From Curtobacterium aurantiacum (GTDB taxonomy: Bacteria; Actinomycetota; Actinomycetes; Actinomycetales; Microbacteriaceae), in assembly GCF_018598555.1 (NCBI RefSeq), contig NZ_JAHEWN010000006.1, forward strand, positions 122,164 through 186,163: a DNA stretch of 64,000 bases, in the 5' to 3' direction. The position numbers were made by a program, and so were the translations under genes. The notes beneath the pieces were generated by a model that was not told the DNA's origin, did not search any database, and saw only the letters and a list, made by a program, of their open reading frames with translations. Below, in pieces: positions 34,868-42,529 of this stretch (the stretch's first letter is position 1; every line of letters begins with the position of its first letter).

Positions 34868-35605
34868 CTACCGCAGGTCGGGGCGATCGTACTGCGCACC
34901 GGCCGGGTTCGACGGCAGGCAGCCGAACACGATGGCCGCGGGGCTCGCGACGAGCGAGACGAGCCAGAGCGGACCCGGCAGGTTCGCGTCGTGGAGCCGA
35001 CGCCACGCGAGTGCCAGGTTCGGCACGAAGGTGGCGAACCACCACAGCACGAACAGCACGAGCAGCACGAAGGCGAACGGTGAGGGCGCACCCGACACGT
35101 CGCGCGAGTACCCGTAGTCGTCCACGACCGTGGTCGACGGGCTGGTGGCGATCAGCAGGGCGATGAAGCCCCCGTAGAGCACGATCGTGACGATGGCGTT
35201 GGCCAGGAACCAGTACCAGTACTCGCTGCGACTGGCACGGCCGTCGAAGCGGGCGTACTTCTTGAAGAACCGGAGGAACGCGTCGAGGAACCCGATGCCG
35301 TACCAGGGGGCCCAGAGCGGCGGAACGCCGTCCGGGCCGACCGGTATCGGCTCCGCCAGCTGCGGGTACCCACCGACGTACGGCTGGGCGTACTGCTGGT
35401 ACGGCTGCTGCCCGTAGAGAGGCTGCTGCCCGTAGAGAGGCGGCTGCCCGTAGAGAGGCGGCTGCCCGTAGAGAGGCTGCTGCCCGTAGAGAGGCTGCTC
35501 GCCAGAGCCCGGCTGCCCGTGAGCAGGCTGGTCACCGGACCCCGGCTGCCCCTGCGGCTGACCTCCACCCGGCTGGCCCCACTGCGGCGTCCCGTCGTTG
35601 CTCAT
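34868..35605 (-). CDS. DUF805 membrane protein with QPLYGQ repeats
   Basis: The product has 245 residues. The first 85 are Gln/Gly/Pro-rich and include five tandem copies of a six-residue QPLYGQ-type unit. A conserved stretch PPLWAPWYGIGFLDAFLRFF follows, then a DUF805 domain (RFDGRASRSEYWYWFL, three or four membrane helices, LAWRRLHDANLPG) ending GAQYDRP. It is the last of four tandem DUF805 genes and overlaps the previous one by four bases. The function of DUF805 is unknown; it is an inner-membrane protein. Confidence 0.85.
   Translation of the reverse strand: MSNDGTPQWGQPGGGQPQGQPGSGDQPAHGQPGSGEQPLYGQQPLYGQPPLYGQPPLYGQQPLYGQQPYQQYAQPYVGGYPQLAEPIPVGPDGVPPLWAPWYGIGFLDAFLRFFKKYARFDGRASRSEYWYWFLANAIVTIVLYGGFIALLIATSPSTTVVDDYGYSRDVSGAPSPFAFVLLVLFVLWWFATFVPNLALAWRRLHDANLPGPLWLVSLVASPAAIVFGCLPSNPAGAQYDRPDLR
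35405..35494. repeat. five 18-base tandem repeats within a DUF805 gene
   Basis: Five consecutive 18-base units with only third-unit variations (CTGCTGCCC or CGGCTGCCC followed by GTAGAGAGG) encode the six-residue repeat in the N-terminal tail of the gene at 34868-35605. A multiple of three keeps the frame, so copy number could vary between strains without breaking the gene. Confidence 0.9.
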
Positions 35606-36126
35606 CGACCGACCTCGGGCCGGTCGTACCGCGCTCCCTGCGGGTTCGACGGCAGCAACCCGAAGACGATGCCGACGACGCCGACGAACAGCGCGATGAT
35701 CCAGAGCGCCCCGGAGAGGTTCGCGTCGTGCAGGCGCCGCCAGCCGAGGGCGAGCGACGGCACGAGGGTCGCGAGACCCCAGAGCGCCAGCAGGACAAGT
35801 ACGACCCAGAAGACCGGCGGGACGGGGTCGACCACGGTGATCTCGTTGCCGTAGTAGTCGACAGTCCGGCGATTGAGTGTGCTGAGGCGGATGACCGTCC
35901 CGATGGCGACGAGTACCCCGGTGACGATCGCGTTCGCGAGGATCCACCACCAGAACTCACTGCGGCTCGCACGGCCGCTGAACGTGGCGTACTTCGCGAA
36001 GAAGCGCGCGACCGCCTTCGGGAACGAGATCCCGTACCACGGGGCCCAGCGCGGCGGCGTCCCCGCGGCGTCGGTCTGCTGACCGGGCTGCTGCGGGGGC
36101 GCCCACTGCTGCGTGCTCTCGGTCAT
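35602..36126 (-). CDS. DUF805 membrane protein
   Basis: A protein of 174 residues: a short Gln/Pro-rich tail, then PRWAPWYGISFPKAVARFF, ATFSGRASRSEFWWWIL, membrane helices, LGWRRLHDANLSG and GARYDRPEVGR. It overlaps both neighbours by four bases (ATGA). It is very similar to the gene at 36123-36689 in the membrane core, suggesting recent duplication. Confidence 0.85.
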   Translation of the reverse strand: MTESTQQWAPPQQPGQQTDAAGTPPRWAPWYGISFPKAVARFFAKYATFSGRASRSEFWWWILANAIVTGVLVAIGTVIRLSTLNRRTVDYYGNEITVVDPVPPVFWVVLVLLALWGLATLVPSLALGWRRLHDANLSGALWIIALFVGVVGIVFGLLPSNPQGARYDRPEVGR

Positions 36127-36689
36127 CGCGAGCCCTCCGGACGGTCGAAGCGTGCGCCCTGCGGGTTCGACGGCAGCGACCCGAAGACGATGCCGACGAT
36201 GCCGACGAAGAACGCGATGATCCACAGCGCACCAGGGAGGTTCGCGTCGTGCAGTCGGCGCCAGCCGAGGGCGAGCGTCGGGACGATGATCGCGAGGCCC
36301 CAGAGCAGGAACAGGATGCCCGAGATGACGAACAGCGCCGACGGCTCGGTGACGGTCGACTGGACGCTGGTGGACGTCGCCGTCGACGTCGACACGGTCG
36401 ACCGCTCTGAGGTGCCGATACCGATGCCGTACAGGATACTGAGGACGATGACCACGATCGCGTTGGCGAGGTACCACCACCAGAACTCGCTCCGGCTGGC
36501 ACGACCACTGAACGTCGCGTACTTCTTGAAGAAGCGGCCCACGGCCTTGCCGAACGAGATCCCGTACCACGGCGCCCAGAGCGGCGGTTCGCCGTTCGGT
36601 CCGGTCGGCGGCTGCTGGCCGTACTGCGGCGCGCCACCGAACTGTGCGTTCGGCTGGCCGGTCGGATGCTGCGGGTACTGCTCGCTCAC
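36123..36689 (-). CDS. DUF805 membrane protein
   Basis: A protein of 188 residues starting at a GTG at 36689 with GAGGGGGATC upstream. The tail is Gln/Pro/Gly-rich, then PPLWAPWYGISFGKAVGRFF, FSGRASRSEFWWWYL and LGWRRLHDANLPG follow. A Ser/Thr-rich extracytoplasmic loop (residues about 88-112) separates the membrane helices. It overlaps the next gene by four bases. Confidence 0.85.
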   Translation of the reverse strand: MSEQYPQHPTGQPNAQFGGAPQYGQQPPTGPNGEPPLWAPWYGISFGKAVGRFFKKYATFSGRASRSEFWWWYLANAIVVIVLSILYGIGIGTSERSTVSTSTATSTSVQSTVTEPSALFVISGILFLLWGLAIIVPTLALGWRRLHDANLPGALWIIAFFVGIVGIVFGSLPSNPQGARFDRPEGSR

Positions 36690-36771
36690 GTGATCCCCCT
36701 CGAGTGTTGGCTGATGTTCGTGTTCGAGTCAACCAGAACTCGTGAGCCCCCGTCAGGAGCGTGACGGCGCG

Positions 36772-37317
36772 TTAGCCCTGCTGTGGGCGGTCGTACTGCT
36801 GCCCCTGCGGGTTCGACGAGATCAGGCCGACGATCAGCGAGAACAGGATGCCGATCGGCGGGATGATGAACAACAGGGCGAGCAGGCCGCTGAGGTTCAC
36901 GTCGTGCAGCCGTCGCACGGTCAGCGCGATGAAGCCGAGCGCGCAGGCCAGGCTCCACAGGCTGCCGAGCCCGTCCGACCCGTCGTCGACGAACGGCAGC
37001 ACATCGAACCCGCTGCCGATGATGCCGGCGGCCGCCGAACCGATGAGGTACCAGAGCGCCCAGAACCAGTACTCCGACTGGCTTGCCCGACCGTCGAACC
37101 GCACGTACTTCTTCCAGAACCGCAGGAACGCCTGGGGGAAGGGGATGCCGTACCAGGGTGCCCAGAGCGGCGGCTCGGACCTCCCGCCACTCGGCTGCCC
37201 CGGACCGGGCTGCGCGTACTGCCCGTACTGGCCCGGAGACTGTTGTCCCCACGGCTGCTGGCCGGACGGTCCCGGCTGCTGCCCGTACTGGTCCCGGGGC
37301 GGGTACTGGTCACTCAT
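36772..37317 (-). CDS. DUF805 membrane protein, first of four in tandem
   Basis: A protein of 181 residues: a Gln/Pro/Gly/Tyr-rich tail, PPLWAPWYGIPFPQAFLRFW, RFDGRASQSEYWFWAL, hydrophobic helices, VRRLHDVNLSG and a GQQYDRPQQG end. It is the most divergent of the four and is separated from the next by 82 bases, so it may have been the founder or be expressed separately. All four keep the motif WAPWYGI just before the membrane part. Confidence 0.85.
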   Translation of the reverse strand: MSDQYPPRDQYGQQPGPSGQQPWGQQSPGQYGQYAQPGPGQPSGGRSEPPLWAPWYGIPFPQAFLRFWKKYVRFDGRASQSEYWFWALWYLIGSAAAGIIGSGFDVLPFVDDGSDGLGSLWSLACALGFIALTVRRLHDVNLSGLLALLFIIPPIGILFSLIVGLISSNPQGQQYDRPQQG

Positions 37318-37420
37318 CGTGGGGGTCCTTCCGGCGCGGGCTGTCGGTCCACACAGAGTGTGGCACTCCCCCGGGGCGGCGAGCGTCATCCGCGCGGACG
37401 ACTCCTGTCCGACGGTGCGG

Positions 37421-38353
37421 TCAGGGAAGGAGCGCGAGCTTGCCCCCGGGGTGCCCGGACTCCAGCAGCTCAGCGGCCTCCTTCGCCTCCGCCAACGGGA
37501 ACGTCCGCGCCACCGGGACCTCGAGGTGCCCGGCACCGGCGAGGTCGATGAGCCGCTGCCGCACCGAATCACGGAACGCCTTGCTGGCCGGCTGCGCCCC
37601 GCCCACCGCGGCGATGCCCTCCGACGCAGCGCGCGCCTGCGCAGCGATCGTCACGATCCGTGACCGGTCCGCAACCAACGCGAGCGAGACGTCGACGGCC
37701 TCGTCGGTGCCGACGCAGTCCAGTGCCACGTCGATACCGGAGGGTGCGAGACCACGGACACGCGCCTCCAGGCCGTCGCCGTACGCGACCCACTCGCCAC
37801 CGAAGCGTCGCACGACGTCCGCACCACGCTCCGACGCGCTGCCGATGACGCGCGTGCCCAGCAGCCGCAGCTGCTGGAGCAGGCTGACGCCGACCGCGCC
37901 CGAGGCGCCGTGCACCAGGACGGTGTCGCGCCCCTCGGCGCGGGTGACGCGGAGCATGTCGGCGGCGGTCGAGCCGGCGAGGAGCAGGTTGGCGGCCTCC
38001 GGGAAGCCGAGCGAGGCGGGCTTCGCGAAGACGTCGGACGCGGGCACCGTGACCGACTCCGCCCAGCCGCCGCTGATGCGGAACGCCAGGACCTCGTCGC
38101 CGACCGCTCCCCCGCCGGACGCGATCTGCGTGTCCGGACCGACGGCGGACAGGACGCCGGCGACCTCGTACCCGACGGCGATCGGCAGGTCCGCGGGGTC
38201 GCCCTGGCGGGTGTGCTTGGTGTCCGCGGGGTTCATGCCGGCGGCGCGGACGGCGATCGTGACCTCGCCGGGGCCGGGTGCCGGAACCTCGGTGTCGACG
38301 TACTCCAGGACTTCGCTGCCGCCGAACCGCGGGGCCAACCAGTGCTTCGTCAT
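37421..38353 (-). CDS. NADPH:quinone reductase-like zinc-type (MDR) oxidoreductase
   Basis: A medium-chain dehydrogenase/reductase of 310 residues. The N-terminal GroES-like domain contains AAGMNPADTKHTRQGD, the NPxD motif of quinone oxidoreductases, and the Rossmann domain contains VLVHGASGAVGVSLLQQLRL near residue 150. No catalytic or structural zinc cysteine pattern is visible, so it belongs to the zinc-free quinone reductase/enoyl reductase group and should use NADPH. It stands alone between the DUF805 and small-paralogue clusters. The substrate is unknown. Confidence 0.88.
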   Translation of the reverse strand: MTKHWLAPRFGGSEVLEYVDTEVPAPGPGEVTIAVRAAGMNPADTKHTRQGDPADLPIAVGYEVAGVLSAVGPDTQIASGGGAVGDEVLAFRISGGWAESVTVPASDVFAKPASLGFPEAANLLLAGSTAADMLRVTRAEGRDTVLVHGASGAVGVSLLQQLRLLGTRVIGSASERGADVVRRFGGEWVAYGDGLEARVRGLAPSGIDVALDCVGTDEAVDVSLALVADRSRIVTIAAQARAASEGIAAVGGAQPASKAFRDSVRQRLIDLAGAGHLEVPVARTFPLAEAKEAAELLESGHPGGKLALLP

Positions 38354-38444
38354 GGGGTGGACGGTACGCCGATGGCCTTCTGGCGTGACGAGCCACGATC
38401 GACCGAGCGGCCTCGTGCTGACCTTCCGGCACGACGCTCGGTGG

Positions 38445-38819
38445 TCACGAGTGCTCGCGCCGGTCAGGGAGTGGTCGCTTCCGTGGCTCCTGGTACCAGG
38501 CGAAGCCCTCGACACGGCGGACGAAATCTTCCACGGCTGCGTTGCGGTCGCCGCTCTCGCGAGTCGATTCCTCGGTGCCGCGATCGCTGGTGGTGGACAC
38601 TCGCCATCCGTACCGTTCGAGCGCATCCGACTCCGAGTCGAAGTGGTGCACGCCCTCGGGCCTGCCTCGCTCAGTCGTCGCGAAGACCGCGAAGCCCGTC
38701 ACGTCCTCGTTGATCACCGCTTGATCCGGCCGACTTTCCTCGTCGGAGAACCAGATCCACGATCGGAGGCCTTCTTCCGCGATGATCGATCTTGCCTCCG
38801 CCCTATCGATCAGGTCCAT
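38445..38819 (-). CDS. small acidic protein, apparent chimera of two neighbouring paralogues
   Basis: A soluble protein of 124 residues. Residues 1-68 follow the pattern of the whole protein at 38835-39089 (MDxxxAxxIxAxEGLxxxxWF up to DxESDALE). Residues 69 onward (YGWRVSTTSDRGTEESTRES, then DRNAAVEDFVRRVEG) match the C-terminal half of 39391-39660 (DGWRVSTTNERSTEESVNDY). The join suggests recombination between tandem relatives. The family is not recognised. Its place beside immunity-gene remnants suggests immunity-type proteins, but that is inference. Confidence 0.65.
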   Translation of the reverse strand: MDLIDRAEARSIIAEEGLRSWIWFSDEESRPDQAVINEDVTGFAVFATTERGRPEGVHHFDSESDALERYGWRVSTTSDRGTEESTRESGDRNAAVEDFVRRVEGFAWYQEPRKRPLPDRREHS

Positions 38820-38834
38820 TGTCAGCAGTCCCGA

Positions 38835-39089
38835 TCAGCGGACGACGCCGCTCGCGACCAGCTCCTTCAGGTCGCGGAGCAGCATGATGAACACCTCGAG
38901 CGCGTCGGACTCGTCCTGGTAGTCCCGCGGACCGATCTCGACCGCCCGCTCGTCCGTCGACACCACCCGGTAGCCGCCGCCGAACTCGTAGATCGCCACC
39001 GCGTCCGGCTTCCCGGTGGGCTGCCGGAACCACACCGCTCGCTCGAGGCCCTCGGCAGCGAGGATCTCCTTGGCAGTTGACCGATCCAT
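38835..39089 (-). CDS. small protein, paralogue family member A
   Basis: An 84-residue soluble protein with ATG at 39089 and a good ribosome-binding GGAGGAG five bases upstream. The pattern is an N-terminal helix, a WF turn, Gly/Tyr strands (YEFGGGYRVVSTDERAV), and a helix DESDALEVFIMLLRDLKEL. It ends 15 bases before the chimeric gene. I do not recognise it; the size and alpha/beta pattern are like small immunity proteins. Confidence 0.65.
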   Translation of the reverse strand: MDRSTAKEILAAEGLERAVWFRQPTGKPDAVAIYEFGGGYRVVSTDERAVEIGPRDYQDESDALEVFIMLLRDLKELVASGVVR

Positions 39090-39119
39090 GTTCTCCTCCT
39101 TGTGGGACGACACCGTTGT

Positions 39120-39330
39120 CAGATCTCCTCAGTGAGCCTGAGTCCTTCGAGCAGCCTGCTGAGGGCACGGCTACCATCCTGCTGCAACGTGAACCCCTCG
39201 GGACACTCCCGTTGTGTCGGCTGCTGAGCAGAACCGCGTGCCCGTCAGCGCTCCGGCGCCACGGTCCGCCGCTCCTCGATCACCGAAGTGTCCGACACCG
39301 TGAATCGCTCCACAATCTCGCGCCCTCGAG
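39120..39330 (-). pseudogene. decayed remnant of the TNT-immunity gene family
   Basis: Pieces of the immunity protein encoded at 43843-44382 can be read here in three frames: EIVERFTVSDTSVIEE (against ETLQRYSVSGTSVEEW), GALTGTRFCSAAD (against GALTGTRFGSATD) and EGFTLQQDGSRAL (against EGFTIEQNGAGVL). At least two frameshifts and an internal deletion separate them, and no start remains. This fills the gap of about 300 bases between the small genes at 38835 and 39391. Confidence 0.6.
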
Positions 39331-39390
39331 GAGCCCAGGTCGTGGGAGGTTCCTAAAACGCGCCCAATCACCACAGGGATCCCAACTGCC

Positions 39391-39660
39391 CTAGTGCCCG
39401 AGGAACTTCCTGCGGAGCTCCTTGTACCGGACGATTCCTTGCACACGGTTCACGAAATCGTCGACGGCTGCGGAGCGGTCCGAATAGTCGTTGACGGACT
39501 CCTCCGTGCTTCGTTCGTTCGTCGTTGAGACCCGCCAACCGTCTGCAGTCTTGTAGATGCAAGAGGTGTCCACGTCGTTGGAGGGCTGCCGCATCCAGCG
39601 GAAGGGAACGCCCGCGGCCTCGGCCAGGGCGAGAACGCGCGTCGCGTCGATGTCATCCAT
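39391..39660 (-). CDS. small protein, paralogue family member B
   Basis: An 89-residue soluble protein (MDDIDATRVLALAEAAGVPF start; DGWRVSTTNERSTEES; SAAVDDFVNRVQGIVRYKEL end) with an AGGACG eight bases before the ATG. It shares layout with 38835-39089, and its C-terminal half is nearly repeated in 38445-38819. No named family is recognised. Confidence 0.62.
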   Translation of the reverse strand: MDDIDATRVLALAEAAGVPFRWMRQPSNDVDTSCIYKTADGWRVSTTNERSTEESVNDYSDRSAAVDDFVNRVQGIVRYKELRRKFLGH

Positions 39661-39771
39661 GAGTTCGTCCTGTTCTCAGTGCCGAAGGAGTTCGCGGAGC
39701 ACGCCGAGCGCCTGGAGGATCTCGAGCGGCAGCGGCAGCGACAGCGACAGCAGGAGCCGCACCTCTCCGGT

Positions 39772-40067
39772 TCAGCGCCAATCCCAGGAGAAGTTCCACT
39801 CGAGTGCATCCAGCGCGGACGGGTCGAGCTCTGGATGAATCTCGAGAGATTCCCCTTGACCAGATCCATCCCGCGGATCAAGTCGTTGTCGACGGAGGCC
39901 AAATCGATCTGTGACAGCGTCTCATAGTCGCGCATGACCTCCTCGAGATCACGGTGAACCGTGTCGGGAAACGACTCCACTGCCGTCCAGAACTCACCAG
40001 GCGTCGCGCTCCGACCCTTCCCGATCAGTCGAACTACTGCTTCGCTGAGAGCGAGATCCACGATCAA
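39772..40067 (-). pseudogene. small gene with a single-base frameshift
   Basis: Reading leftwards from a TTG at 40067 (GGAAGG upstream) gives about 72 residues (LALSEAVVRLIGKGRSATPG, then RDYETLSQIDLASVDNDLI) up to VKGN. The frame then becomes Arg/Cys-rich nonsense. Inserting one base in the GGGG run near 39863 restores a sensible end, LEIHPELDPSALDALEWNFS followed by WDWR and a stop at 39772. It is therefore either a real frameshift or a sequencing error in a homopolymer. The intact protein would have about 97 residues; the family is not recognised. Confidence 0.5.
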
Positions 40068-40256
40068 CTGCGGTCCTTCCGTTCAGGCCAGATCACCCGG
40101 GTCGGGCCGGATGCCGGATCCACGTTCACGGTCTTTGTGATCGCCGGGTTGTTTTCCCGAGGCGGGATCCGCCGTCGCCCCAGACGTCCACGATCCACGT
40201 TCCCAATTGTTCCTCCACCGCCGCCCGTACCCGATATCCGTTGTTACGCTCGTGGC

Positions 40257-40913
40257 ATGACGTTCGAACAGCTTCGCGCTGACCTCGATGGCCGGGGCTT
40301 CGGCCTGGAGCTGGTCATCCTCCCTGGCGATCCGCCAGCCGGGCCCCCTCCCGAGGGTGCACTCCGGGTGGTGCAGGTCGGGCAGGTCTTCGAAGTGCAG
40401 TGCATCGACTACGGGCAGCCACGGGTCGTCGTCAAGGCCCCTGACGAGGACGCGATCGGGCGAGCACTTCTGGGGTTCCTCGACCGGCCGATCCCGCCGG
40501 TGCTGATGATGGCCCCGTCGGAGGTCTCCGCGATCGAGGACAGACTCGCTCCGTACTATCCCCAGCTCCGCGAGCAGATCACGGCGAGTGGTGGTGCGAG
40601 CTTGATCCAACTCCCGCCTGGGATCCTCGTGGACCGCATCGGCGCGCTCGACGGCTGGCTCTTGACCCAGCTCAACGCTGCGTTCGAGTCTCGCTCCCTG
40701 CCGCCGACGGCGCTTCGGGAGCCTTCCGGAGTGCACCAGTTCGTGACCGAGGCGACCGTGCTCGTTCGAGCATCGATCGTGCCTGCCTGGTTCGGACAGC
40801 CCGGCGGTGCCATCCGCTACACGATCGCCGACGAGTCTCTGACCATCCGCGACCTCCTCGTCGAAGGTTCTCTTCGACGGATCTCCGTGCCGGTCCAGGC
40901 GCAGACTCCTTAG
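40257..40913 (+). CDS. free-standing TNT-fold protein with altered active-site motif, second copy
   Basis: The 218-residue paralogue of 34159-34800, with the same order of parts: ALRVVQVGQVFEVQCIDYGQ in the N-terminal domain, ILVDRIGALDGWLL, ESRSLPPTAL, IVPAWFGQPGGAIRYTI and IRDLLVEGSLRRI. The GGGxQ glutamine of active TNT domains is again arginine (GGAIR). TACGCT at 40245-40250 lies exactly six bases before the ATG, the same leaderless arrangement as the first copy. Partial plus-strand copies of this gene follow within 3 kb. The role is unknown. Confidence 0.65.
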   Translation: MTFEQLRADLDGRGFGLELVILPGDPPAGPPPEGALRVVQVGQVFEVQCIDYGQPRVVVKAPDEDAIGRALLGFLDRPIPPVLMMAPSEVSAIEDRLAPYYPQLREQITASGGASLIQLPPGILVDRIGALDGWLLTQLNAAFESRSLPPTALREPSGVHQFVTEATVLVRASIVPAWFGQPGGAIRYTIADESLTIRDLLVEGSLRRISVPVQAQTP

Positions 40914-40949
40914 CACGAGCCGCGACGCGCGAAGTCAGTCGCTCTCCTC

Positions 40950-41024
40950 GTCACAAGTCTCGAATGTGTAGCCGAAGCCATCGAGAGCGACTCGGGAATC
41001 GGTTTCCGGTCTACCGGGACTCGA
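40950..41024 (-). pseudogene. remnant of the immunity-like gene at 42674-43189
   Basis: The reverse strand reads ETDSRVALDGFGYTFETCDE, aligning with ETAFRITVDGSGYKFEIRDK of the intact gene, but a stop and frame change occur just before it and nothing continues after it. It lies directly beside the direct repeat at 41025-41095, as the intact gene's start lies beside the repeat copy at 43190. Confidence 0.55.
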
Positions 41025-41095
41025 TGACGAAAGCCCTGCTGGTCATCGACCGCAGAATTCCTTCGTTAGGTCTGCCCCGCAGCATCGGCATCGCA
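41025..41095. repeat. direct repeat, copy 1 (copy 2 at 43190-43260)
   Basis: About 70 bases are shared with 43190-43260 at roughly nine of ten positions, including the identical stretches GCAGAATTCCTT and GGTCTGCCCCGCAGCATCG. Both copies lie between a minus-strand immunity-like sequence on the left and a plus-strand TNT-fold fragment on the right, so they mark a duplicated module 2.17 kb apart. Confidence 0.75.
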
Positions 41096-41184
41096 TCGAC
41101 CGGATTCCCACGTGAGGTCACGACCTGCACCTGCAGACCGTCGCCCGGTTAACCGAATGCCGCGTCGATACGACCCACCTTGAG

Positions 41185-41395
41185 CTCCCGCCCGCGATCC
41201 CGGTCGGCCGCGTCGGCGGGCCGGAGGGTACGCTCCACAACCCGTTCGGCGCGTCGTTCGCGTCGAGGTCGCTCCCACCCAACGCCTTGTCGCTCCCGTC
41301 GAGCGTGCACCCCTACGTCACCGACGGCATCGTGCTCGTGCAAGCGCAGACCACACTTCCGTGGCTCGGGGCAGCCCAGCAGAACTCCGGAGGAT
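41185..41395 (+). pseudogene. fragment of a TNT-fold gene
   Basis: The plus strand reads LELPPAIPVGRVGGPEGTLH, then ASFASRSLPPNAL, HPYVTDGIVLVQAQTTLPWL and GAAQQNS. This matches the C-terminal domain of 34159-34800 and 40257-40913 (VPVDRIGGPDGYLLHP, SRSLPPH) but has no start, lacks the N-terminal domain and decays after the PWL segment. Confidence 0.6.
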
Positions 41396-41483
41396 CACCG
41401 GCAGCGACTGATCCGACAGTGGCATCGGCGAACCCTGCGCGGCCATCAGCCGCAAGCGTTCGGGTTACCTCCGAAGCCACTTC

Positions 41484-42014
41484 TCACTCGGGGAGGGCCG
41501 CCCCCGAGAATGCTCGCCGAGAGTCGACCTCGAGCGCACACCGTTCGATGTCAGCTACGGGTACCCGGGCGACGGTTGCGAACTGCGCCGCCGGGGCGAT
41601 GAACCGCCCGCCTCCGAAGCACGCTCGGTGAGGAGATCCGCGGACCGTCCATTCCAGAAGGTTCCTCTCGTTCTCCACACTCAGCGACATCCCGTCGGGG
41701 AGTTCCTCGGGACGGTCGAGGAGCCAGTGCCCCAGCTCAAGGCCGGCCCGGTAGCGAAGGGCACCAGACGCTGAAGCGGCAATCCGCCGCGCAGCGTCCT
41801 CGCCTGCTTCGAACACCACCCCGGTCCAGTCACCGGATCCCCTGTCACCTTCCCACCCGTGAACTGCTCCGCCTCGAACGACGTACCGCTCCAGCGTCTC
41901 CTGGTCGCCGAACTCGACGAGCCCCGCCTCCGTCACGACCAGATCGTGTCCAGCGCGGCGCAGGAGGTCTTCGAGGAGTCCGAGGTGCGGGAACGCGATG
42001 CGCTCGTCGCTCAT
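41484..42014 (-). CDS. immunity protein paralogue paired with an orphan TNT module
   Basis: A soluble acidic protein of 176 residues related to 43843-44382: LEDLLRRAGHDLVVTEAGLV, FGDQETLERYVVRGGAVHGW, and the conserved ending ATVARVPVADIERCALEVDS followed by RRAF. Its ATG overlaps the stop of the TNT module by four bases, exactly as the intact toxin and immunity genes overlap. The size equals that of the M. tuberculosis TNT antitoxin IFT as I recall it, but the resemblance is by position and size, not a sequence match. It likely protects against a TNT variant. Confidence 0.65.
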   Translation of the reverse strand: MSDERIAFPHLGLLEDLLRRAGHDLVVTEAGLVEFGDQETLERYVVRGGAVHGWEGDRGSGDWTGVVFEAGEDAARRIAASASGALRYRAGLELGHWLLDRPEELPDGMSLSVENERNLLEWTVRGSPHRACFGGGRFIAPAAQFATVARVPVADIERCALEVDSRRAFSGAALPE

Positions 42015-42529
42015 GACAAGATCCCGAGCCCGCGGAGGTCCGTAACCGAGCGGACACTCATGGGGGGACCGGGGTCGACGAACCTGACTTGGAGCCCTCC
42101 ACCCGGGTGCCCGAATGCTGGAGCGATCTCGCTCACCTCGATCTTCAGCCCCTGCCCCTCGAAAGCAGCGGCGTCGAAGTCGTACTTCCGATAGGCATCG
42201 CTGAGGTTGGACGGTGGAAGGGCGCGCTGTTCGAACGAGGTCCCCGGGAAGGAGAAGAAATTGCCGGACTCCTTCCCGAGCCGGTCGAGTTTCGAGCCGT
42301 ACTGCTCGACGAACCTGTGCGGATCCACCCAGTCGATGCGGTGCCCGGCGACGGCGCCAGCGTTGCCGGGGTACTCGGGCAGGTACGACTGCCAGTCCTC
42401 GTTCCAGTCGATGTACCGGTCTTCCCAGCTGTCCCGCGTGAGGTAGTTGCTGTCGGCGTCCTCACCGTATTCGTCGTATCTCCTTGCCGGTCGAAGCGCA
42501 GACTCGGTAGCGACAATCGACTCGGGCAT
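42011..42529 (-). CDS. orphan TNT toxin module (5'-truncated toxin copy)
   Basis: Most of this frame matches the last 160 residues of the full toxin (44379-46616) closely: NYLTRDSWEDRYIDWNEDWQ, YPGNAGAVAGHRIDWVDP, SKLDRLGKESGNFFSFPGTS, EQRALPPSNLSD, APAFGHPGGGLQVRF and SVTDLRGLGIL. Homology begins near 42487 and the secretion and linker regions are absent. An ATG at 42529 exists without a good ribosome-binding site. The catalytic glutamine in GGGLQ is kept, so the module could be active if expressed, or could replace the tip of the full toxin by recombination. It overlaps its immunity gene by four bases. Confidence 0.65.
   Translation of the reverse strand: MPESIVATESALRPARRYDEYGEDADSNYLTRDSWEDRYIDWNEDWQSYLPEYPGNAGAVAGHRIDWVDPHRFVEQYGSKLDRLGKESGNFFSFPGTSFEQRALPPSNLSDAYRKYDFDAAAFEGQGLKIEVSEIAPAFGHPGGGLQVRFVDPGPPMSVRSVTDLRGLGILS

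Noticed and set aside
35405..35494. CRISPR or regulatory repeat array
   Set aside because: The 18-base units are in frame within a DUF805 gene and encode its repetitive tail.
34159..40913. A recently inserted mobile element or prophage carrying the toxin region
   Set aside because: No transposase, integrase, terminal repeats or tRNA target was seen, and base composition stays close to the neighbours apart from the decayed pieces.
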